From positions 1 to 5,535 of the forward strand of contig JASHXM010000105.1 in NCBI GenBank assembly GCA_030043545.1: a stretch of DNA of 5,535 bases, read 5' to 3'. The position numbers were made by a program, and so were the translations under genes. The notes under the pieces were generated by a model. That model had not been told where the DNA came from, did not search any database, and worked only from the letters and a program-made list of their open reading frames with translations. This document shows positions 1-5,307 of the stretch, in pieces. Within the stretch, counting starts at the first letter, position 1. Every line of letters starts with the position of its first letter. The DNA is from Thermoplasmata archaeon (GTDB lineage Archaea; Thermoplasmatota; Thermoplasmata; Lutacidiplasmatales; UBA184).

Positions 1-22
1 CCCCGAGTCGCGCGTCCGCGGC

Positions 23-28
23 TTATAT
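23..28 (+). promoter_or_regulatory. TATA-like box for the amidohydrolase gene
   Basis: TTATAT stands out in otherwise GC-rich sequence. Its centre lies about 25 bp before the ATG at 51, the distance expected between an archaeal TATA box and a transcription start. This suggests a leaderless or nearly leaderless mRNA beginning at that ATG. The box also contains the earlier in-frame ATG at 27, which therefore should not be in the transcript. No experiment supports this; it is inferred from spacing and base composition. Confidence 0.6.
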
Positions 29-50
29 GGGACGGTCGGTGGGGAGGCCG

Positions 51-902
51 ATGGGCGTCACGGACTGCCACGTCCACGTCAATCCGCTCTGGCAGATGCG
101 CCCCGACGCCGTCCGCCTCCTCGAGGGGATCGACGGGGAGACGGCCCGGATCGTCCGAGAGCCGAAGCAGCTCCTCGCGCGGATGGATGCCGCCGGCATC
201 GAGCGCGCGGTGCTGATCAACTACGTCGCCCCGGAGGTGATCGGCTACACGGAGGAGACGAACGACTTCGTCGGCCAGTACGTGCGGGCCGACCCGGCGC
301 GGCTCCTCGCCGCCGGCGGCATCCGGCCGGACCACCCGGACGGCGCCCGGGAGGTCGAGCGGCTCGCCCGCGAGCTCGGGATCCGGGCGATCAAGCTCCA
401 CCCCCCCCACCAGGGGTTCCGGCCGAACGCGTACGTCGACGGCGAGCGACCGGCGCTCCGCGAGATCTACGGGGCGTGCGAGCGGCTTCGCCTCCCGGTG
501 ATCTTCCACACCGGCACGTCGGTGTTCCCCCGGGCGCGGAATCGGTACGGGGACCCGATGCTCGTGGAGGACGTCGCCATCGACTTCCCCGACCTCCCGA
601 TCGTCCTCGCGCACGGGGGGCGCCCGCTCTGGACGGAGACCGCGATGTTCCTCGCGCGCCGGTTCCCGAACGTCTGGCTGGAGGTGTCGGGGATCCCGCC
701 GGCGTCGCTCCTCGACTACTTCCCGCAGCTACCCAAGGTCGCGGACAAGCTCCTCTACGGGAGCGATTGGCCGGGACCGGGCGTCAAGGAGCTGGGCGCG
801 AACGTCCGGGCGATCCGGGCGCTCCCCCTGCCGGCCGACCTCGTGCGGAAGATGCTCGAAGAGAATGCGGAGCGGCTGTACCCTCGGCGGACGCCCACCT
901 GA
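51..902 (+). CDS. Amidohydrolase family metal-dependent hydrolase (COG2159 type)
   Basis: A 283-residue TIM-barrel metallohydrolase of the amidohydrolase-2 (ACMSD-like) family. Visible metal and active-site candidates in the expected order are the HxH pair H7/H9 in DCHVHV near the N terminus, K115 and H117 in IKLHP, H153 in IFHTGTS, H188 in LAHGG and D239 in YGSDWPG. The C-terminal ENAERLY is the usual closing helix of the family. The length is normal for a single-domain member and no signal peptide or membrane segment is seen, so it is probably cytosolic. The ATG at 51 is preferred over the in-frame ATG at 27 because the latter lies inside the TATA-like box and adds eight residues ahead of the first strand; GGAGG at 43-47 is also close upstream of 51. 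The family acts on varied substrates by hydrolysis or decarboxylation, so the substrate cannot be stated. Its stop codon overlaps the promoter of the next gene, so the two need not form an operon. Confidence 0.9.
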   Translation: MGVTDCHVHVNPLWQMRPDAVRLLEGIDGETARIVREPKQLLARMDAAGIERAVLINYVAPEVIGYTEETNDFVGQYVRADPARLLAAGGIRPDHPDGAREVERLARELGIRAIKLHPPHQGFRPNAYVDGERPALREIYGACERLRLPVIFHTGTSVFPRARNRYGDPMLVEDVAIDFPDLPIVLAHGGRPLWTETAMFLARRFPNVWLEVSGIPPASLLDYFPQLPKVADKLLYGSDWPGPGVKELGANVRAIRALPLPADLVRKMLEENAERLYPRRTPT

Positions 903-908
903 AATACT
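901..908 (+). promoter_or_regulatory. TATA-like box for the aIF1A-nnr operon
   Basis: GAAATACT is an A/T-rich island that begins inside the TGA stop of the amidohydrolase. Its centre is about 24 bp upstream of the GTG at 928, fitting a leaderless archaeal transcript that starts at aIF1A. The match to the TATA consensus is weaker than at 23-28, so the call rests mainly on position and local base composition. Confidence 0.45.
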
Positions 909-927
909 CACCGCCGCTTCGACCAGC

Positions 928-1362
928 GTGCCGGAACCGCCGGAGCGCCCCGACCCACCCCCCGCCGAGCCCGAGGCGGAAGAGAGCCGCCCGACCGTGG
1001 AGGTCGTCGAAGGCGGCGAAGAGGTCGGCCGCCTGCCGCTCCCCCGCCGGAACCGCGGCGAGGTGTTCGGCATCGCGAGCCAGCTGCTCGGCGCCGCCCG
1101 GATCCGCGTGATGTGCGAGGACAACGTCTCGCGGATGGGACGGATCACGGGCAAGATGAAGAAGAAAATGTGGATCCGGGAGGGGGACCTCCTGATCCTC
1201 CGGCCGTGGGGGTTCCAGGAAGGGAAGACCGACATCCTGTTCCGCTACAGCCGCACGCAGTCGCAGTACCTCGCGCGGCGCAACCTGCTGCCGCCGTCGA
1301 TGAACCTCTTCTCCACGCCCGACGCCCCCGCCGGCGAGAACCCCCCAGCGACGACGACGTAG
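928..1362 (+). CDS. eif1A: Translation initiation factor aIF1A
   Basis: Archaeal homologue of eIF1A and bacterial IF1, which binds the A-site region of the small ribosomal subunit during initiation. The OB-fold core runs from about residue 36 to 118. It carries family blocks such as NRGEVFGIASQLLGAARIRV, then C63, MGRITGKMKKKMWIREGD and DILFRYSRTQ. GTG at 928 is chosen because it sits about 24 bp from the TATA-like box at 901-908 and starts just before the Pro/Glu-rich tail; the in-frame ATG at 865 lies deep in the preceding gene. The product is 144 residues, longer than the roughly 95-115 usual for archaeal members. The excess is an acidic proline-rich N-terminal stretch of about 35 residues and a C-terminal tail of about 22 residues after NLLP. 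nnr follows after 8 bp on the same strand. Family assignment is secure; the role of the tails is unknown. Confidence 0.95.
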   Translation: MPEPPERPDPPPAEPEAEESRPTVEVVEGGEEVGRLPLPRRNRGEVFGIASQLLGAARIRVMCEDNVSRMGRITGKMKKKMWIREGDLLILRPWGFQEGKTDILFRYSRTQSQYLARRNLLPPSMNLFSTPDAPAGENPPATTT

Positions 1363-1370
1363 AGGGCGCG

Positions 1371-2873
1371 ATGTGGGTCGCGTCCCCCCGCCCGCTCACG
1401 TCGGTCGAGATGGCGGTCGCCGAGCAGAACGCGGTGGCGCTCGGGGTCTCCTTCGACACGCTGATGGAGAATGCGGGCCGCGCGGTCGCGGAGGAGGCCG
1501 CCCGGCACCTGCCGCCGCCGCCCGCCCGGGTCGCCGTCGTCGCGGGGCCGGGAGACAACGGGGGCGACGGCACCTGCGCCACGTTCTACCTGGCCCAATG
1601 GGGATTCTCCCCGGAGCTGTGGCTCGTCCGGCCCCCGGCGGAGATCCGGTCCCGCGCCGCGCGCCGGTGCTACGAGCGGGTCGAACACCGCGTCCGCCTC
1701 CACTCCCGGGGGCCGACCCCCGACGAGCTCGCGACGATGCCGCTCGTCGTCGACGCCATCCTCGGGACCGGGCAGCGGGAGCCGCTGCGCGGCTCCGCGC
1801 TCGACGCCGTCCGCGCGATCCGGTCGTCGAAGGCCCCGGTCCTCGCCGTCGACCTTCCGACCGGCGCGCAGGACCCGACCGAAGGACTGCGTCCCAACTG
1901 GACCGTCGCGCTCACCGCTCCGAAATCGGAGATGGACCCGGCCCGCTCGGGGGAGGTCGTCGTGCGGGAGATCGGGATCCCGGCGGACGCCTGGCGTCGG
2001 ACCGGTCCCGGCGAGTTCGCGTTCCTCCGGCGCTCCGGGGAGCTCTCCGACCGGCCCCGGACGGCCCGGATCGCGGTCGTCGGCGGCGGTCCGTACTCGG
2101 GCGCTCCGGCGCTCGCCGGCCTCGCCGCGCTCCGCTCCGGGGCGGAGCGGGCGACGATCCTCGCGCCCGCCGGCGCGGCGGAGCGGATCCAGGCGTTCTC
2201 CCCGAACCTCGTCGTCCGGCCGTTCGGCGGCGACCGGTTCCGCCCGACCGACGTCGAGGAGATCGTCGAGTTCCTCCGCGGCGCCCCGCCGAAGGCGATC
2301 GCCGTCGGGATGGGCGCCGGTGCGCACCCGGAGACGGTCGAGGCGCTCGGTCGGCTGATCCCCTCGCTCGCGCGGATCGCCCCGACGTTGATCGACGCCG
2401 ACGGTCTGGCCGCGCTCCCGTCGACCGGGGGGTTCGCGCGCGACGACCTCCCGGTCCGCCCGATCGCGACCCCGAACGCAGGAGAGCTCGACCGACTCCT
2501 CGGGGCCCCCCCGCCCGACAGCGCCGCCCGGGCCGCCGGGGTGCCGCGCCTCGCGCGGGAGCGCGGTCTCGTGGTCGTGGCGAAGGGCGACCCCGACGTG
2601 ATCTCCGACGGCGAGACGGTCGTGGAGAACCATCACCACCACCCGGCGATGACCGTCGCGGGCGTCGGCGACGTCCTCGCCGGGACGATCACCGCGCTGC
2701 TCGGCCAGGGGCTGACGCCGCTCGCCGCGAGCCGGCTCGGGACGTACTGGGTCGGGGAGGCGGGGATCCTCGGCGCCGCCCGGAAGAGCTTCGGCCTCGT
2801 GGCGACCGACGTGATCGACGAACTGCCGCCCGCCCTCGCCGGGGGGCTCGGGCGCCTCCGACGCGCCGGGTAG
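1371..2873 (+). CDS. nnr: Bifunctional NAD(P)HX epimerase/dehydratase Nnr
   Basis: A metabolite-repair enzyme that restores hydrated NADH and NADPH. The N-terminal YjeF-type half (about residues 1-225) epimerises R- and S-NAD(P)HX. The C-terminal ribokinase-like half (about 230-495) dehydrates S-NAD(P)HX using a nucleotide. The epimerase half shows MENAGRAVAE (32-41), the glycine-rich GPGDNGGDG (59-67), DAILGTGQREPL and AVDLPTG. The dehydratase half shows GGGPYSG (238-244), TPNAGEL (367-373), KGD (405-407) and GVGDVLAG (431-438), with D434 in the catalytic position. Its 500 residues match the usual fused length. ATG at 1371 lies 8 bp after the aIF1A stop, with GAGGG at 1362-1366 as a weak ribosome binding site, so the two genes probably share a transcript. 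Oddities are N369 where the family often has His in a TPHxGE block, and four consecutive histidines (421-424) just before the GxGD loop. Which nucleotide it uses cannot be read from the sequence. Confidence 0.94.
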   Translation: MWVASPRPLTSVEMAVAEQNAVALGVSFDTLMENAGRAVAEEAARHLPPPPARVAVVAGPGDNGGDGTCATFYLAQWGFSPELWLVRPPAEIRSRAARRCYERVEHRVRLHSRGPTPDELATMPLVVDAILGTGQREPLRGSALDAVRAIRSSKAPVLAVDLPTGAQDPTEGLRPNWTVALTAPKSEMDPARSGEVVVREIGIPADAWRRTGPGEFAFLRRSGELSDRPRTARIAVVGGGPYSGAPALAGLAALRSGAERATILAPAGAAERIQAFSPNLVVRPFGGDRFRPTDVEEIVEFLRGAPPKAIAVGMGAGAHPETVEALGRLIPSLARIAPTLIDADGLAALPSTGGFARDDLPVRPIATPNAGELDRLLGAPPPDSAARAAGVPRLARERGLVVVAKGDPDVISDGETVVENHHHHPAMTVAGVGDVLAGTITALLGQGLTPLAASRLGTYWVGEAGILGAARKSFGLVATDVIDELPPALAGGLGRLRRAG

Positions 2874-2905
2874 CGGGTCGGCGCTCGCTACGCGTAGCGG
2901 ACCCG
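2874..2905. repeat. Inverted repeat at the convergent nnr/bud32 junction
   Basis: The 14 bp between the two converging stop codons begin an inverted-repeat structure. CGGGTC (2874-2879) is complementary to GACCCG (2900-2905), and directly inside the right arm sits the perfect 14-bp palindrome CGCTACGCGTAGCG (2886-2899), leaving six unpaired bases (2880-2885) on the left. The palindrome runs through the bud32 stop codon. Because it is symmetric it could fold in transcripts from both directions. No T-rich run follows on either strand, so it does not resemble a standard archaeal oligo-T terminator. A function in termination or 3'-end protection is inference. Confidence 0.5.
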
Positions 2906-3559
2906 GCCCCGGATCTGCTTCGCCCGGGCGCGCACGTCCTTCGCCCCACCGGGGTGGCCTTCGCCGTAGCCGGTGTGGAACGCCCGGATCAGTGCGGGCG
3001 CCCTCGGGGAGAGGGCCTTCAGGTCCTCCTCGACCAGGTGGAGGTCGATCCCCAGCTCCTCGACCCCGGGGCTCCGCGTCCCCATCGAGAGGTCGAGGAA
3101 CGCGGGGGCGTGCTCGGGGCCGTCCGGGAACAGCACGTTCGAGCTCGTGAGATCGCCGTGGGCGATCCCCCCCGCGTGGAGCCGCCCGAGGGCGACGCCG
3201 AAGGCGCGGACCGCCGCCACCAGCGACTCCGCGGACGTGGCCGGATCCTCGATGAGCTGCTTCAGCGTCGGGCCGGGGAGCTCCTCGAGGATGATCCGAA
3301 GGCGTTCCACGTCGACGTCGTAGACGATCGGCGTGCGGACCCTGAGCCGCCGCGCCTCCACGAGGAGTCGGACCTCGGTCCGGGTCCGCTCCCGACGCAG
3401 CCGGTCGTCGAGCTGCTTCGGACGGTACCGCTTCGGGTCGCGCTCCTTGAGGAGCGCCGGGAACCCCCACCAGTCGACCGCCCGGAGCGACGCTTCCGCC
3501 CCCCGCGACACGGGGCGAGCGGACGGGGATGGCTCGTCGAGGGCGGCCGGCGCGCTCAT
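2888..3559 (-). CDS. bud32: Bud32 family KEOPS complex kinase/ATPase (stand-alone)
   Basis: A 223-residue small atypical kinase of the Bud32/PRPK family. Family members act with Kae1, Cgi121 and Pcc1 in the KEOPS complex for t6A modification of tRNA. Visible elements are the reduced P-loop equivalent RGAEA (19-23), Lys38 in LLKERDPKRYR, the family block RRERTRTE (55-62), EELPG (92-96), and the catalytic loop HGDLTSSN (134-141) with D136. The metal-binding Asp is D156, but in DLSMG, where most relatives read DFGLG. DLHLVEEDLKAL (172-183) and the C-terminal GRVRY match the family. There are about 18 extra low-complexity residues at the N terminus. The start ATG overlaps the TGA of the upstream agmatinase gene (ATGA), and no ribosome binding site is seen, so translation is probably coupled. 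In many euryarchaea Bud32 is fused to Kae1; here it is separate and kae1 is not adjacent. Confidence 0.93.
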   Translation of the reverse strand: MSAPAALDEPSPSARPVSRGAEASLRAVDWWGFPALLKERDPKRYRPKQLDDRLRRERTRTEVRLLVEARRLRVRTPIVYDVDVERLRIILEELPGPTLKQLIEDPATSAESLVAAVRAFGVALGRLHAGGIAHGDLTSSNVLFPDGPEHAPAFLDLSMGTRSPGVEELGIDLHLVEEDLKALSPRAPALIRAFHTGYGEGHPGGAKDVRARAKQIRGRVRYA

Positions 3560-4431
3560 CGCGAGCGTCGCGACGCGACGATCCGAACCACCGCCTCACG
3601 CGCGAGTCGGGCGGCCAGGAGGCTCGTCGCCCCTTGGTCGTAGTGCGGGGAGACCTCCATGATGTCGATCCCGGCGAGCCGGGGCGCGGCCTGGTCGATG
3701 ACGAACTTCACGTCGCGCGGCGTGAGACCGAACGGCTCGGGCGTCCCGGTCCCGGCGGCATAGGCGGGGTCGATCGCGTCGATGTCGAGCGAGATGTACA
3801 GCCGTTCCGTCTTGAGCATGTTGAGCGCCTGATGGAGCGCGGCCTGGATGCCGTCCTTCGCGATCTCGTGGGCAGAGACGTACGACATGCCGACCGTCTT
3901 GTTGTCGTCGATCTCTTCCCGCGAGACCGACCGGACCCCCAGGACCACGATGTTCCGCGGCCCGACCTTCTCGAGCATCCGCCGCGAGGAGCAGGCGTGA
4001 CTGCGCGGGTCGCCGAGGTAGCTCGACCGGAAGTCGAGATGGGCGTCCAAGTAGAGGACCCCCAGGCTCGGGGCTCCGTCCGGATACGCTTCGACGGACG
4101 GCGGGGCGCAGGCGTGATCGCCGCCGAGCACGATCGGGACCTTGCCGTCCCGGTAGATCGGGCGGAGCTCCTCGCGCACCGACCGGACCATCTCCTCCGC
4201 GTTGCCGAACTCCTCGGTGTTCCCGAGGTCGTGGATCGGCACCTCGGAGAGGTCGACGCCGGTCTCTAGGTCGTGCGACTCGAAGTTCCAGGAGTGCTGA
4301 CGGATCGCGTCCGGTCCGAACCGGGCGCCGGGGCGGAACGACGTCGTCCGGTCGAACGGCACCCCGAGCAGCACGAACTCGGCGTCACCGTACGACGCGT
4401 TCGCGTCGGCGAACGTGGTCGGCCGGGGCAC
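3556..4431 (-). CDS. speB: Agmatinase-family ureohydrolase
   Basis: A 291-residue member of the arginase/agmatinase family, which hydrolyses guanidino compounds to urea and an amine with two Mn ions. Counting from the GTG at 4431, the metal ligands are visible as GGDH (H106), DAHLD (D129, H131, D133) and SLDIDAIDP (D216, D218). SHAC (144-147) and GTGTPEPFGLTP (227-238) are agmatinase-like rather than arginase-like signatures. GTG at 4431 is preferred over the in-frame GTG at 4449 because the TATA-like box lies 25 bp before 4431 but only about 7 bp before 4449. The likely reaction is agmatine to putrescine and urea. An N1-aminopropylagmatine ureohydrolase, used in some archaeal polyamine routes, is an alternative that sequence reading cannot exclude. 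It is the first gene of a two-gene unit with bud32, overlapping it by four bases. It diverges from the enoyl-CoA hydratase gene. Confidence 0.92.
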   Translation of the reverse strand: MPRPTTFADANASYGDAEFVLLGVPFDRTTSFRPGARFGPDAIRQHSWNFESHDLETGVDLSEVPIHDLGNTEEFGNAEEMVRSVREELRPIYRDGKVPIVLGGDHACAPPSVEAYPDGAPSLGVLYLDAHLDFRSSYLGDPRSHACSSRRMLEKVGPRNIVVLGVRSVSREEIDDNKTVGMSYVSAHEIAKDGIQAALHQALNMLKTERLYISLDIDAIDPAYAAGTGTPEPFGLTPRDVKFVIDQAAPRLAGIDIMEVSPHYDQGATSLLAARLAREAVVRIVASRRSR

Positions 4432-4452
4432 AGGGCCGACGACGGACACCCG

Positions 4453-4459
4453 CTATAAG
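4453..4459 (-). promoter_or_regulatory. TATA-like box for the agmatinase-bud32 operon
   Basis: On the minus strand this reads CTTATAG, an A/T-rich island in GC-rich DNA. Its centre is 25 bp from the GTG at 4431, again predicting a leaderless transcript, and it therefore selects 4431 rather than 4449 as the start codon. On the plus strand the same bases read CTATAAG, so they could also be read toward the enoyl-CoA hydratase gene. Confidence 0.55.
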
Positions 4460-4473
4460 ACGATGCGCGGGCG

Positions 4474-4490
4474 GGGGGATTATCTCCCCC
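4474..4490. promoter_or_regulatory. Inverted repeat around a plus-strand TATA-like box
   Basis: GGGGGA (4474-4479) and TCCCCC (4485-4490) form a 6-bp inverted repeat around TTATC. The centre, ATTATCT (4479-4485), is the nearest A/T-rich island upstream of the enoyl-CoA hydratase gene and is the best candidate TATA box for it, predicting transcription from about 4507. A palindrome centred on the core promoter is where a repressor could compete with TBP, but no regulator binding is shown. Confidence 0.4.
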
Positions 4491-4494
4491 GGCG

Positions 4495-4520
4495 CGTCTC
4501 GACCGCGGAGGGGCGAGACG
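4495..4520. repeat. 7-bp inverted repeat upstream of the enoyl-CoA hydratase gene
   Basis: CGTCTCG (4495-4501) and CGAGACG (4514-4520) are exact reverse complements separated by 12 bases that include GGAGGGG (4507-4513). The repeat straddles the predicted transcription start. It could be a protein-binding site in DNA, or, if transcription starts further upstream, a leader hairpin showing a Shine-Dalgarno-like loop. GGAGGGG ends about 25 bases before GTG 4539, too far to serve that start directly. Confidence 0.35.
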
Positions 4521-4538
4521 ACGACCGAACCGCTCGTC

Positions 4539-5303
4539 GTGCGCAAGAGCGAGGAGGACGGGGTCGAGCTGCTCGTCCTGCGCCACCCGCCGGTGAACGC
4601 GCTGTCGACCGCGCTCCTCGACGAGCTCGCGACGCACGTGACGTCGCTCTCCACGACGCCGACCGCCCGGGCGGTGGTCGTCACCGGCGACGGGCCGTAC
4701 TTCAGCGCCGGAGCGGACCTCAAGGAGCTCGCGACGATCGACCTCAGCCGCGCGCCGGAGATCGCCCGCGCGGGGCAGGCCCGGTTCGAAGCGATCGCCG
4801 CGCTCCCGGTGCCGACGATCGCGGCGATCAACGGCCTCGCGCTCGGCGGCGGGCTCGAGCTCGCGCTGGCATGCGATCTTCGGGTCGCGGGCGAGTCGAC
4901 GAAGCTCGGGGCCCCCGAAGTGAACTACGGCCTGATGCCGGCGTACGGCGGGACGCAGCGGCTGCCCCGTCTCATCGGCCTCGCCAAGGCCCAGGAGCTG
5001 ATCTTCACGGGGGCGACGCTCCCGGCGGCGGAGGCACTCCGGATCGGACTCGTCAACAAGGTCGTCCCGGCCGGTCAGGAGCTCCGGGCCGCGCGCGATT
5101 GGGCGCACACGATCGGCCAGCGGGCGCCCGTCGCCGTTCGCGCGGCGAAGCGGGCGATGCGCGAGGGGATCGAGCGACCGATGGCGGACGGACTGGCGCG
5201 CGAGATCGAGCTGTTCGGCGGCGAGGTGCTGGCGAGCGATGACCTCGCCGAGGGGATCTCGGCGTTCGTCGAGCGGCGCCCGCCCAAGTTCCAGGGGCGC
5301 TGA
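4539..5303 (+). CDS. Enoyl-CoA hydratase/isomerase family protein
   Basis: A 254-residue crotonase-fold enzyme, likely hydrating 2-enoyl-CoA to 3-hydroxyacyl-CoA in acyl-CoA breakdown. The first oxyanion-hole segment is FSAGADLKE (55-63), the second is LALGGGLEL (100-108). The two catalytic acids of true hydratases are both present: E107 in GGGLEL and E127 in LGAPEVNYG, exactly 20 residues apart as in rat mitochondrial hydratase (E144/E164). AYGGTQRL (135-142) and the C-terminal EGISAFVERRPPKF are typical. The length is normal. GTG at 4539 is the only usual start before the first conserved strand; no ATG is available and no ribosome binding site is well placed, so a slightly longer product from an unusual start is possible. 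The acyl-CoA dehydrogenase gene follows after 4 bp, so the pair is very likely an operon. Substrate chain length is not readable. The closely related 3-hydroxypropionyl- or 3-hydroxybutyryl-CoA dehydratases are alternatives. Confidence 0.92.
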   Translation: MRKSEEDGVELLVLRHPPVNALSTALLDELATHVTSLSTTPTARAVVVTGDGPYFSAGADLKELATIDLSRAPEIARAGQARFEAIAALPVPTIAAINGLALGGGLELALACDLRVAGESTKLGAPEVNYGLMPAYGGTQRLPRLIGLAKAQELIFTGATLPAAEALRIGLVNKVVPAGQELRAARDWAHTIGQRAPVAVRAAKRAMREGIERPMADGLAREIELFGGEVLASDDLAEGISAFVERRPPKFQGR

Positions 5304-5307
5304 GCCG

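Noticed and set aside
27..50. Extended amidohydrolase start at ATG 27
   Set aside because: This ATG lies within the TATA-like box, and the extra eight residues precede the conserved DCHVHV strand without family support.
401..408. Run of eight C bases in the amidohydrolase as a possible frameshift site
   Set aside because: The frame continues with conserved motifs on both sides (KLHP before, IFHTG after), so no frameshift is needed.
2628..2642. Four consecutive His codons in nnr as a possible affinity-tag or vector trace
   Set aside because: They are internal, in frame, and lie within a conserved loop next to GVGDVLAG; four residues are too few and wrongly placed for a tag.
3567..3576. 10-bp palindrome CGTCGCGACG near the agmatinase 3' end
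   Set aside because: It lies in coding sequence made of simple CG-rich codons, and short palindromes of this kind are expected by chance at this base composition.
1245..3599. A 784-codon open frame on the minus strand opposite nnr and running over bud32 in another frame
   Set aside because: Its translation is dominated by Arg, Gly, Pro and Ala with no recognisable domain, as expected for a frame kept open by very high GC, and it conflicts with two well-supported genes.
1373..3643. A 756-codon plus-strand open frame overlapping nnr and crossing bud32
   Set aside because: Low-complexity Arg/Pro/Gly translation, and it is one frame off the clearly conserved nnr protein; a GC-driven shadow.
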